Counted from the first letter of the stretch, positions 23,768-34,959 are shown. The stretch is DNA of 64,000 bases from Gigantopelta aegis (GCF_016097555.1 NC_054704.1:51099000-51162999), one strand, 5' to 3'. A program made the numbers and translations. The notes: a model not told the origin generated them from the sequence alone.

Positions 23768-25099
23768 AGGTAGGGTCAACTCAAACAAGAGCCGTATGTG
23801 TTGGAAAGATGCATACCCGGACCACCAACACATACTGACACTTTAGCAAATGAAAAAACGCGTAATTTTAGAGTTAATAAAAAAAACATGATTATTCCTG
23901 CTAACTGGGGGCAGCCATTTTGTTTCGTTTTTGTGATGTCCGGTGGGATAGCTTGGAGCGAAGTGACGTCAGCTCCTGACCATCTCCTGTATGTACAGTG
24001 TAAACAAAAGCAGTAATTTTCGACAAGGCGCTTCTCTTTGATCAACCTGACTTGTAAAACAGCATAAATGACGTAATAATATAATAAACTATTTAACTAA
24101 ATATATTTCAAGTTGCATTAACGGAACAAAATGGGGTTATAGTATTTTTCTGTTAAATAATCCAAAGCAAAAATGTACACTATTAGGCCTATTGATATGC
24201 TACGTTGGAGCAAAAACGACAACCCACGATACCAATGTGATAATTTTCTTTTCTTTGGGACTACGTAATTGGTCAGTTCTGTGGTTTTAGATGGAATAGT
24301 CTACTTAATCAATAGTTTTACAGAACTATTTACAGTAATAAACCATGTCCATTACAATTTTAGGGGCGACAGATAATATTCCACAATACCGGTATGTATT
24401 TTTGTGTCTAGACAGCGTCAATTAATTGGCTCGTCTGGTTACCAATCAAATACACACCTGCCAATTAGGAATCACAGGTAGAAGCAACTAACAGCATAGA
24501 CCAATTAACTAAGAAAACACTTGATGTATCATTTCAGTACGTATGTTAATGCATCCATGGGCAAAACATTGTTAATTGTTTTGACTTGTTGTGTAGCCAC
24601 TTTGACAATGGTATTTTATTTTGTATTGAAAAATAATATATATATATATTGATATACTTATTGTTGGCTTACTGGGATGTGTATTATTACAGAACATTGC
24701 AATGTATGACTATTTATCATCCCGCAAAAACCAGGTAGATTGTGTTTCTCTAGTTCTAAGGCTCATTCCTGACGTTACGCGTTAAGTATTACGTAACCAG
24801 CAGCTCGCCTGAGGGCGTACTCATTGAGATGGTACAAAATGGCTGCGCCTGTTATGTATAATAGCCGTCACATTTAACCGTTTTATTAATTAACTATACG
24901 ATTATACGTATTAAGCACTAATGTGCCTTATAGGTAGGACTTTCCTTTGGCACTGTCATGTATAAAGAACATTATAAAATTTTAATACTTATCATTAATA
25001 GTTAGGGTTAGGGTTAGTGACAGTGCCAAAGGAAAGTCCTTCCGCATTATATATCGTTGAATATGCATACCAGGCCAAATGCCTTAATTGTCCTCTCTT
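23768..25099 (+). mobile_element. TTAA-flanked DNA element, copy 2, with nested hAT-like MITE
   Basis: Bordered by TTAA (23764-23767 and 25100-25103). Colinear with 6563-7674 in the opposite orientation, including GGACCACCAACACATACTGA, TTGATCAACCTGACTTG and GTGTCTAGACAGCGTC. A related right-end fragment is at about 29495-29690. Short imperfect terminal repeats. Non-coding. The MITE 24933-25043 is inserted near its right end. Confidence 0.8.
24933..25043. mobile_element. 111-bp hAT-like MITE
   Basis: Terminal inverted repeats of about 26 bp with one mismatch, GGTAGGACTTTCCTTTGGCA at the left. The 8-bp target duplications GCCTTATA (24925-24932) and GCATTATA (25044-25051) differ by one base. 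The related fragment near 29640 lacks the insertion, which supports the borders. Eight-bp duplications fit hAT. The interior contains GTTAGGGTTAGGGTTAG. Confidence 0.85.
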
Positions 25100-25109
25100 T
25101 TAACTGAGT

Positions 25110-25290
25110 CGGTTCGCCCCCATGTAGGGTCGTTTCGCACTATATACTTACTGATGGCTTACTGGGAAAGATATTATTACAGACCAGTACGTTTAATTAT
25201 TTGTTCAGTTCTAAGACTAATACATATTCTCGGAACCGGCGTTACGTCACACGGCCTAGTTACCGATCACTTGGGTGAAGCAAAGCCTTA
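25110..25290 (+). repeat. Diverged fragment of the TTAA element family
   Basis: GATGGCTTACTGGGAAAGAT, then TTACAGACC and CGTTACGTCACACGGCCTAG, parallel 24655-24800 inside the neighbouring TTAA element. Confidence 0.55.
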
Positions 25291-26429
25291 GGGACCGTAA
25301 CAAAAGTATATTGAAGCCAGAGAGACTAAGTCACTTAGTCTTGATTCTGACCCCCCCACCCCCCTCAAAAAGACTAAATGGGCAGTTGACTTTGGCTTCA
25401 TCCAAATTGACGTTACAGAACAAGGTTTGGAAAAGACCAAAGGAAGACAGTAGTAATATAAAAGATACAAACAGTATTTATTCATGAATGCACATAGTGA
25501 AACAATGTTTTCCGGTACCGGCAGTAATTTGCGACAACAAGCGTGTTGTTTTAATGCATTTCTTGATCTTTATAACGGCATACAAATCTTCTAACAAATG
25601 TATAACTGCTAATTTGCAAGACCCTTGCTCTAAAAAAGCTGTAACTTTTATTCCCATTTTGATATGCTGCCAAACTGAGCCGAACCGGGCCGCATGTGGA
25701 CAAGAGACGATTGGCACCAACCGGATTAGTATACGGCTGATCGCACAGCGCTTGATGTGCAAGGTAGATATTTTTTAAACAACTTGTATTGTTGTTAATA
25801 TCTTGGTGCAGAGTTGAGTTGTTCCTGTCAAGTCTCTTTTTGTTAATTAGAAGTTACAATATATCGTGAAATGTTTGAATGCGCTGTTTATTGGGAGAAA
25901 ATATCACACCCACCCGCGACACGACGCCACACGCAAATTTCGACAAGTGAAAAAAGAGAAGTGACTCTTATTAAAGAAAATCATCCTAAACACGCTCAAG
26001 ATGTATAACAACAATTGTTTGTTTGTTTTTTGTTTTGTTTGTTTCATTACTTTATTATTTATTAGTGTTACACATGATTGCCAAACCACTTGTCATACTA
26101 AGAGAGCTAACTCTTTACGATCGTTACAACGGCAAGACCCGTGTGGTACCAACATGGCCGTTATAACGAGAGTTGACTGTAATACATACCTAGCCACCTT
26201 GATATCCTGGTTTGCATGGGCAGTAGGTCGACAATAAATACCTTGGCCAGTGTTTTGAAGCCTTTTGGGTTGTGTTTGTATGATGATTTTCAAGTTCAAA
26301 GCAAGTGAAGCCAAAAGTGATAAAAAGACTAAATGGAGATGTTGAAATCGTAAACCCCCCCCCCCCCCCCCCCCCCCCAGACTAAGTGACTTAGTCTCTC
26401 TGGCTTCAATATACTTTTGTTACGGTCCC
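25291..26429. mobile_element. PIF/Harbinger-like non-autonomous element
   Basis: Terminal inverted repeats of about 50 bp begin GGGACCGTAACAAAAGTATA and end with the exact complement. TTA target duplications lie at 25288-25290 and 26430-26432. The inner edge of the repeat carries a near-perfect palindrome, AGACTAAGTGACTTAGTCT. Subterminal poly-C tracts are present at both ends (25352; 26356-26379). The overlapping ORFs on both strands at 25478-25778 show no transposase motif. Confidence 0.88.
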
Positions 26430-26432
26430 TTA

Positions 26433-28060
26433 GTGATTACTGTTTTACATAGAATAAAGTTATCATATTAACTTTTTACATGCCTTACATATTGTCATTT
26501 ATTTTCTATAGCTAACACATAGTTGCAATACGTCTTATGTGTATTATAACAGCTTGGGTTGCCATATAAGAGAAACGAACAACGGGAATCTGAATTAGTA
26601 TAATCTATATTTAGTACCGATGTGTTTCCGTGTACTTTGAATGTCGAGGGCACAGGGCAGGTTGGGCAGAATATAATTTTTGTTGATGCAATTTTCAGGT
26701 AATGTTAATTATAAATTTTAACAATTTTGAAATGATAAGATAATTATTATATTAATAATTATGATGTGGGCTACAAAATATATAATTTGTATTTATAATA
26801 AAATTTGTATGCATGATTAAGTTAATTATTTTTATGATTTAATATTTTATTTCCAAATAATATGTAATAATTAAACAATGGCAAAGTTGTTACTTTACAA
26901 GTTCAAAATTACAATAGTATTATTGTCATATCTTATTATATAGATGTATAATTGGCAACAGTATAATGTTCCACTGAATACATTCTTTTATTCTTAAAAC
27001 AAAATACAGTTTCTTGAAATAATGAAATGCTTTTGTTTTTACAGATTGCAAAATTACCACATGATGTTGCCCTTCCTTACCGGTTGAATGCAGGCAACAA
27101 AAAATAGCAATAATAAAATATAGCCATCCTCAGACCTTGACATCTAGGGGGAGCAATATCTCTCTCTACTTACCCATCACACCTGAGATTAGTTTCAAGG
27201 AGAATAATATATAGTTTCCTTTGGCATGTGAATTTATATACATGTAGTATCAATATGGTAATATTTTAAATTGCCCCCCATAAACTACATTAGGGAGCAA
27301 ATAATCAGTTCCCTCAGTTATTTTCATGTCGAGGTCTACAACCTAATAAAACATAAGTGTTACCTCGTCGAACAAACATGCAAATGTTTTAATAATAGGG
27401 TTTAACCTGGTATATTTAGTAATAAAACACAAAAACTTACCTGAGTAAATAATGGTTAATATATATATATGTATAATATTGGTGTTGTTTTATATCTAGT
27501 CACAATGGATATTGCAGATATTTTCTTGTTCAGTCTTGTGCTGTATTTGAATTGTTATTGCAGTTCAATTTAAGTAATATCTACAAAACTAATTTTTAAT
27601 AGTATACAGCTGGAGAAAGGAGGCAAATATGGTTGTTAATAAACTGATCTATATCGGTATGCCTTCTACTAGACTACACATATTTAAAAGTTGCTTTTAA
27701 CCCGGGTTAAATTACCTCATGTAGATGCACTTGTGTAGCATATTCAAGGAAAATATATGAATGAGATAGTTAAATGCTATATTCTCCATGTCAAACAGTG
27801 TTTTCAAAATGGAAAACAAATATCAGATATGGCAGTTGACCATTCATTTTATTGCAGGTAATTTCTAAAGCAGATTACACACACACACACACATACACAC
27901 ACACTGAACTGTAGAATACCATGAAACTACATATACACATGTATATGTAAAAAGGTAAGTCCTCTAACTTGAACAAGTAAAATTTACAAATGTACCACAA
28001 CCACCAAATTACATTGATCCACAATAAAATAGATTTTTATGTATTTTTAGATTTATGTAT
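26433..28060. other. AT-rich intergenic or intronic sequence
   Basis: No transposon ends. It contains one exon-like patch at 27045-27107 (separate entry) and a (CA)n run at 27877-27904. Otherwise nothing is supported. Confidence 0.6.
27045..27107 (+). CDS. Candidate terminal exon, unidentified
   Basis: A good acceptor (TGCTTTTGTTTTTACAG, AG 27043-27044) is followed by 20 open codons (IAKLPHDVALPYRLNAGNKK), TAG at 27105-27107, and AATAAAA just beyond at about 27112. The layout is that of a last exon, but it is very short and the gene upstream is not recognised. It could be chance or a pseudogene remnant. Confidence 0.3.
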   Translation: MAKLPHDVALPYRLNAGNKK

Positions 28061-28387
28061 ATATGTATGTGTAGTGTTTTCCCTAGCTTGTTTTAGCACG
28101 GTGCAGCACCATGCCTCAATAGTCTAGCACCATCTTTCCTTAATCAGCACCATGCTGCCCTGAGATTAAATAAGCCTTTTTCACTAATTAATTCTAAAAT
28201 TGCCTTTATAAAACACCCAAAAAGGTATTATTAATTAATAAAATATGCCTTTTACATCTTTTGCCATTCATTTATTAAAGCGAGCACATAAATTACATTA
28301 ATGTTTATTTCAATTAATTTTTGTGTATTTTTAATGAAAAAAGTGCCCCGAAAATGCCCCAAAAGTGTTTGGTCTACCATGCCTTGA

Positions 28388-28558
28388 CAAATTTCTAGGG
28401 AAATCACTAATGTGTGTGTGTGTTTGTATGTATGTATGTATGTATGTATGTATGTATGTATGTATGTATGTATGTATGTATGTATGTATATATATATATA
28501 TATATATATTGTATGTATGTATATGTATACATATATAGATATATATATACACACACAT

Positions 28559-28633
<75 letters not shown>

Positions 28634-28656
28634 TTAGTGATTTCCCTAGAAATTTG
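28388..28656. repeat. Large imperfect hairpin enclosing GT, GTAT, AT and AC tracts
   Basis: Perfect 36-bp arms (28388-28423 and 28621-28656, CAAATTTCTAGGGAAATCAC... and its complement) enclose (GTAT)n, (AT)n and (AC)n blocks. It adjoins a repeat at 28076-28410 whose left end, GTTTTCCCTAG, is a shorter inverted match. Confidence 0.88.
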
Positions 28657-28659
28657 GCA

Positions 28660-29490
28660 TATATATATATATATACTGAAACAAAGGCACACACATTATT
28701 TACCCTCTGCACCAAAGTAAATACTAAACACACTGAGAGGGGGGGTGGGGGAACGACCTATATTTTCTTACTGCAGGCCTGCTACAGACCCATTTGCAAA
28801 AAAAATAAAAATAATTAAAGTTTAAACAAGAATTTAGGCCTATATTATAATTATTATGTGTGTAATTTAGCAGTATAAACTTTTATTTTAAAATTAAAAA
28901 ATAAATAAATAAGATGTAGCTGTGGTATGGCAAAATAAATACAAGTATAGATAATATCCAAGCAACTAAGATTAAATGAAAAATAAAGACGACACAAATT
29001 TAATGATAAAGGAATATACTCTTTATTCAAGAACTGGATGCATCGTTTTGTTGGGTTTTTTTCATGGAAGACGATGGAATTGTGTATTTTATTTACAGTA
29101 TAATGTGGGATTTTTATCACTGCACATGCTTTAACCATTTTGTTTGCTAAATTAATCTCCGTTGGTGTCAACAAGCAACAACATTAAAGTCAACGTAGTC
29201 GCATTCTGTGAGGGAAGCCATGGAATTCCATCAGGTTTGTCGTTTTAATGACCCTACCCACAAGCGGCGCCTAGTCTCTTCTTTCGGAAATTTGTAAAAC
29301 GATTTTTTTTTTAACATCATGTTATGGTTTATGCAGCCAACTGCACAACATGTGTTAGGCATCGTGACCGTTAACTGTTGTAAATGATCGACCAAAGTTG
29401 CCTCATTTCACTATCAAACCATACGTAACTAAGGAGAAGCTTCACCGCGTCACGTGATAAACAATGGCGGCCAGGGGTCGAAGTACCCGT
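28660..29490. other. Non-coding, AT-rich, with a GC-richer island near 29200-29480
   Basis: No confident gene. Near 29452 the motif CACGTGATAAACAATGGCGG resembles a promoter-proximal E-box plus YY1-type start. See findings. Confidence 0.5.
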
Positions 29491-29494
29491 ATGT

Positions 29495-29690
29495 TCGGTT
29501 CCGAGAATTACCTGATGTGACGCATTAAGTATTACGCAACAACCTGCTCACGTGAGGGCGGATTAAATTTGTACCATTTTATTAATTAAACACACCAATA
29601 TACTTGTTGATAAATTAAACAATAATGTGCATTAAATATCAATCGTTGAATATGCATACAAGGCCAAAAACCTTACACTTTCATCAAAAA
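29495..29690 (+). repeat. Right-end fragment of the TTAA element family
   Basis: CGCATTAAGTATTACGCAAC, then TCAATCGTTGAATATGCATA and AAGGCCAAAAACCTTA, match 24770-25085. The 111-bp MITE is absent, so this acts as the empty site. Confidence 0.75.
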
Positions 29691-30078
29691 ATGTGTGAAG
29701 ATGCCGCTTTCCTCTATTGTGTAATCACACAGTAATGTACCCCCTCTCCCTGCATGCATGCGAAATGTGTATAACCCTGACCCGTGTTAACAGTTAAGTG
29801 TCGCTCACATTCAGTCGGTTACAGGTAAGCAGTGATTTTTCTGTGTAGCTTTGACGTGATTGCCGCAGGTTCCACCTATTGCACCATTAGTTCACCACGG
29901 TAAACATCTACGGTCCGTTTTTTAACATTTTGACATTTATTTGGACCCGATGTTTACAATGTTAATAGCAAAAACAAGCGTGCAGTTTCCGCCCAGATTT
30001 CAGGCGGAATCGATACAACCATGGAATTAATTATTTCGTGGCGAAATATGAGATGTAGCAATAAATATAAACACTTAC

Positions 30079-30198
30079 TGTATAAAGAAAACTTCCCGAG
30101 TCACGTTTTACGCATAAATAGACAGTTTGTCCAAATAGTAATCCTGCATTAATCCAATTTTCAGTTAAAACAAAATCTCGAATATTCCCGCCGGCCAT
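30079..30198 (-). CDS. Candidate first coding exon, unidentified protein
   Basis: ATG at 30198 opens 40 codons (MAGGNIRDFVLTENW..., ending RDSGSFLYT) followed by a consensus donor GTAAGT at 30078-30073, in phase 0. Composition is GC-richer than its surroundings at the 5' end (ATGGCCGGCGGG). I do not recognise the protein and could not find the next exon. It may be the start of a leftward gene whose later exons are short or lie beyond repeats. Confidence 0.45.
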
Positions 30199-30239
30199 TG
30201 TGAGCATAGTTAAAATGTGATTGAAAACTGTTGGTGGAA

Positions 30240-31388
30240 TCGGATTATTTTTATTATTATTCGTCTCGGGTTCACGAGTTTATTCCACGATATTTAATGG
30301 AATATCACGTTTTATAATAATAAATAAATAAACTTAATTAATGAATAATATTGTTTAAAAATCAATTAATTGATAATAAATTAATAATAACAATTAAATT
30401 TAACTGAATAAAACTCCTAAAATAACTAATGACCAGTAATTATAGCTAAAAAAAATAAATAAAATTAAAACAAAAAAGAAGAGAAAAAAAGAAGAAAAAA
30501 ACCTTTGAAACACATGTAAGCAATGGCCTGTAATAATAATATTTAAAAACAATTACTAAAGGAAATAATAATTTTGGAAAAAGTAAATAAATGAAGGCCT
30601 TAAAATAAGTAATGACCTGTACTAACAATCATTATTTTTTTAATAATAATAAAAAAGAATAATACACCCCAAAACTTTAATGTGATAATATTATTAACAA
30701 TGCATATAATGCAACCCACACAAAGCACATATGTAGAAACAAAAATAACAAAATAAATACATTTAATAATCAATTCCATTCAGTTCCGCAATATTTCTTT
30801 TTACGTAAAATGCTTGATACGAATAATTCTCGTTCCGCAAAATTTTCATTCCGCATTTTCGATGTGCCAGGATAAAAATAGTTTTCAAATGTTTAAATGT
30901 GTCATCTTCAAACATCTAATCCTGGAAAGGTTACCAAAGGTATTGTACTTAATATTTTTGTCTAAAATTTATTAAAATATGTTGTTGTACGTGTTGAGGC
31001 TCTTAAATAAAGCACATATGCCTGATTTTATTAAATCGTGATTGCAAATGGAAAATTCGATCCAATGGATAAACGTTACGGCACAGCAATAAACATCACA
31101 ATAATAAATATCGTGCCGGAGACGTTTATCTTGATGAACTATTGCACCATCAGCATTACTTCACGATCATTAGACTGTTGGAGAAAACCGACTATCCTGA
31201 CGGTCAGCCGAGTAGGAACGTTTACTGGAGTCCACATCCCTTTCCCGTTTACAAACAACACAATATTTTCTAACGGGAACACCCGACACCAATTTCCCCG
31301 AGATTCGAGGAGTCCCGACCGATTGCGAAGTATTCCGAACATCGGACATTGCACGATTATCTCCCTTACTTCATAAAGTTATAAACAC
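30240..31388. other. AT-rich non-coding; GC-richer patch at 31030-31370
   Basis: 30240-30780 is nearly pure A/T with TAATAA runs. 31030-31370 is richer in GC (CCCGAGATTCGAGGAGTCCC) but shows no exon borders. It contains AGGGAGATAATCG-type sequence in reverse complement, a motif I associate with molluscan repeats. Confidence 0.5.
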
Positions 31389-31391
31389 TTA

Positions 31392-31863
31392 GGTCTCACT
31401 ACACAGATGTCATCTGCCACTGAAACCCATGTTAAACGGCCCAACTTCAAGCGAAGATTGCCCATAGAACGGGTTCTTGTTGGCACTGACAACATACACC
31501 ATTGCGAACATACATTTTATAAGCATTTATTTTCACTCCAAAATTGAGAACATTTCCGTCTCAGTTTTTTGCTATATGACCGCATCTGGCTGTAGTACCG
31601 GTCCGAACAGGTGGTTCATTAACCGACTCACTCCGGCTGTCACTTGCGCTATATACCCATGTCCCAAAAGGTCGATGCACAATATTACAAAATAACATGG
31701 GCAAAATACAGCCACAAGGCTTACCATTAAACATACATATTGTTTTAATTCTTCACCATTTCCTAGAAGTGAATATGTGAACCATAACATGTGTCCCAAT
31801 TAGGAACTATAGTGGACCGTCATTAATGAACTCTCACCCGGAAGTGATCTGTGTAGTGAGACC
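31392..31863 (+). mobile_element. Harbinger-like MITE, copy 1
   Basis: 472 bp. Ends are GGTCTCACTACACAGAT and its complement ATCTGTGTAGTGAGACC. TTA duplications lie at 31389-31391 and 31864-31866. Nearly identical to the copies at 32741 and 33770. No transposase. Confidence 0.92.
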
Positions 31864-31866
31864 TTA

Positions 31867-32737
31867 AAGTCTAGTGACCGATTTTGTCAAAATTGGTCTG
31901 AAGTCAGTTTGATAATTTGGGTCATTTACACCATGAAAAGCTATACTAGAGCCGTGTAACTTATGAACTCTAACCAATACACCAAAAAATAGATGCACCA
32001 AACCATCCAATAAAACTTCATATGACATTGTTACTCCTTGGTCATCCACACAATAGATGGCCATCAAACAAGCAGCCACTATATGGTAATGTATGACCTT
32101 GTTGGTAGTTCTGATATGGGGAACATACATAGAAGCTAATTATCTAGTTAGTTCATTAAAAATATTAGTTTCCATCAATTGTTGCTATGGGCAACAATTG
32201 TTTCATAATGAAGTGTTGAAATCCAGTTTTTTTCTGTATATTTCAGCATGAAGATCCACATATTATTAATGGCAGATACAAATTCTACTTTCATAGTAGA
32301 ATACTATGTTATATATCCACAATACCATCAAAACTGTTTGTCACTATGACTGTACATTCGAAAAAATTCATTATGCACAAAATCACAGAAATTAGGGTGA
32401 ATTTGGATATTGACCGTGTGACCTTGAATTTTGACCTTTTACAATGAGAAACTCAGTGTTAGACACTCAGATCAATTTATTTATTACATGTAAGAACACT
32501 AGAATATACATTTTGACACACACACCCCTAAAAAAGAAAAAGAAAAGGAAAAGAAAAATAATAAAAATAAATAAAATTGACATGTTTGCAATATTTACCC
32601 AAATAGGGCCCCCATACACTTAGCTGGAATCCACATCGATGTAATTACCTTTTATAATGATGCTACACTAGTACATTTTCATTTTGGCTTGCTAAACTTA
32701 TATATTTTGGGATAAACAGTAATTTCATGTTTTACAT
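31867..32737. other. Spacer between MITE copies 1 and 2
   Basis: Non-coding, AT-rich, with a purine run at 32528-32575. The 88-codon minus-strand ORF at 31864-32130 shows no recognisable domain and is not called a gene. Confidence 0.55.
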
Positions 32738-32740
32738 TAT

Positions 32741-33212
32741 GGTCTCACTACACAGATGTCATCTGCCACTGAAACCCATGTTAAACTGCCCAACTTCAAG
32801 CGAAGATTGCCCATAGAACGGGTTCTTGTTGGCACTGACAACATACACCATTGCGAACATACATTTTATAAGCATTTATTTTCACTCCAAAATTTAGAAC
32901 ATTTCCGTCTCAGTTTTTTGCTATATGACCGCATCTGGCTGTAGTACCGGTCCGAACAGGTGGTTCATTAACCGACTCACTCCGGCTGTCACTTGCGCTA
33001 TATACCCATGTCCCAAAAGGTCGATGCACAATGTTACAAAATAACATGGGCAAAATACAGCCACAAGGCTTACCATTAAACATACATATTGTTTTAATTC
33101 TTCACCATTTCCTAGAAGTGAATATGTGAACCATAACATGTGTCCCAATTAGGAACTATAGTGGACCGTCATTAATGAACTCTCACCCGGAAGTGATCTG
33201 TGTAGTGAGACC
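32741..33212 (+). mobile_element. Harbinger-like MITE, copy 2
   Basis: 472 bp, same ends as copy 1 and the same orientation. The right flank is TTA (33213-33215) but the left flank reads TAT (32738-32740), so the target duplication is not clean here. Confidence 0.9.
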
Positions 33213-33300
33213 TTACTGGTCTCGGTGGTGTCGTTGTTAAGCCATCGTGTCCGGTGTATCGGCGCGTTCCGTGATTCGGCGCACTTGGTATTTTGCTCAA
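33213..33300 (+). repeat. SINE-C head fragment with GCGCCGA motif
   Basis: GGTCTCGGTGGTGTCGTTGT, TAAGCCATCGTGTCCGGTGT and ATCGGCGCG. The complementary GCGCCGA...CACCGG motif recurs at 34480-34645. Confidence 0.6.
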
Positions 33301-33769
33301 GTATCCTTAGGAAGTTGTCATGCTGTTGGTGTTTTTAACGAATTAAAGTTCAATTCCTTTTTCAATGAGTAATCAAGTATCAATATATTTATTGTTAAGG
33401 GTGCAATTTTTTTTTTTTTTTAGAATTATCAATAATTATATCATAATTTCAAAATCAATCAATCACCTGTTTTTGTGTATATAAACGCGAATTAGGTCAG
33501 CCTTATTAATATTAAGAATGTTAAAACCAGTCTGAAAACACCTTTTCCTCATTTTTAAAATTATATTAAACGGTATAATTATTTGTTTCGGTTATTTTTA
33601 TTTAAACTGAAAAGAAAAACAGACAAATGCAAACAAAACGAAAATTTTACACCTTAATTGAGTCATTCCAGTTCACAATTGTCACATTGTTACAAAAAAT
33701 AAAAGCGAAATAAGATCCAGGTGTGTGCACAATCTACCCGAGAAAAAAAATATCTATATAGGCATCTTA

Positions 33770-34239
33770 GGTCTCACTACACAGATGTCATCTGCCATTG
33801 AAACCCATGTTAAACTGCCCAACTTCAAGCGAAGATTGCCCATAAAACGGGTTCTCGTTGGCACTAACAACATACACCATTGCGAACATACATTATATAA
33901 GCATTTATATTCACTCCAAAATTGTGAACATTTCCGTCTCAGTTTTTTGCTTTATAACCGCATCTGGCTGTAGTACCGGTCCGAACAGGTGGTTCATTAA
34001 CCGATTCACTCCGGCTGTCTCTTGCGCTATAGCCTATACCCATGTCCCAAAAGGTCGATGCACAATATTACAAAATAACATGGGCAAAATACAGCCAGAA
34101 GGCTTACCATTAAACATACATATTGTTTTAATTCTTCACCATTTCCTAGAAGTGAATATGTGAACCATAACATGTGCCACAATTAGGAACTATAGTGATG
34201 AATAAACTCTCACCCGGAAGTGATCTGTGTAGTGAGACC
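33770..34239 (+). mobile_element. Harbinger-like MITE, copy 3
   Basis: 470 bp, same ends and orientation. Clean TTA duplications at 33767-33769 and 34240-34242. Slightly more diverged internally than copies 1 and 2. Confidence 0.92.
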
Positions 34240-34639
34240 TTAGCCATGCATGCAAATGAACATGTATGCATCTGCTGTACTGTGCCACTCAAGAAAACGA
34301 TTCCGAAACTGATCATGAGATGGGTCATGTGTGATCGTTCATTCTCATAGTAATATTTTTAACAAGACAAAACAAAAAAACATACTGAAATAATCCTGGG
34401 ACAATAGTGTAGCGTTTATGGGCTACAAAGTTAGGTTATGGGCGGTCTATAAATAGCGGGGTCAACGATCCACATCTACTGCGCCGAATCACCGGACATG
34501 CAAATCGTTTCGGATAAAATGGGGTGCCTATATTTATGCACCATTTTAAAATGTTTATTTACTACAGACATAAAACAATTTGTAGTGTATTTCAGATTAT
34601 TCACATAGAAAATTGTCCTTGAATACTTAGGTGCGCCGA

Positions 34640-34885
34640 TACACCGGGCACCACTGTATAGGTATAGGGTTCGCAGCCCGGTACCGGCTTCCACCCAGAG
34701 CGAGTTTTAACGATTCAGTGGGTAGGTGTAAGATCACTACACCCTCTTCTCTCTCGCTAACCACTAACAACGGTAGGACTTTCCCTTGGCACTGTCACGT
34801 TTATAAAGAACATTATAAATACTTAGGCCCTATCATAAATAGTGCCAAAGGAAAGTCCTCCCCTTAATTAAATATAAGCACGGAA
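34640..34885 (+). repeat. SINE-C interrupted by a hAT-like MITE copy
   Basis: SINE-C core (GGTATAGGGTTCGCAGCCCG, CACCCAGAGCGAG) and tail (ATATAAGCACGGAAATAAGT). At about 34772-34862 it contains a second copy of the MITE seen at 24933 (GGTAGGACTTTCCCTTGGCA ... TGCCAAAGGAAAGTCCTCC). Part of the SINE between core and tail is missing. Confidence 0.8.
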
Positions 34886-34959
34886 ATAAGTTGGAAAATA
34901 AAGGTAGCGCTAAACCAAATAACACCCAGCTGGGTTAAAAGTTTGAGATGCAGAGTACA

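Noticed and set aside
25006-25022. TTAGGG repeats as telomeric DNA
   Set aside because: Only about two and a half units, inside a MITE.
25478-25778. Overlapping ~95-codon ORFs on both strands inside the Harbinger-like element
   Set aside because: No DDE transposase or Myb-type motif; likely chance.
28252-28818. Tyr/Ile/His/Thr-rich ORFs on both strands
   Set aside because: Translations of GT/AT/GTAT tracts.
28854-29174. 106-codon minus-strand ORF
   Set aside because: AT-driven composition and no domain; probably chance.
29770-29826. TATAA followed by TCAGTC and an ACAG|GTAAGC donor as a non-coding first exon
   Set aside because: TATA to initiator distance is too long and no downstream exon was found; too weak to list.
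31572-31799. 75-codon minus-strand ORF conserved at 32921-33148
   Set aside because: The two MITE copies are near-identical at the DNA level, so conservation carries no coding information; no domain seen.
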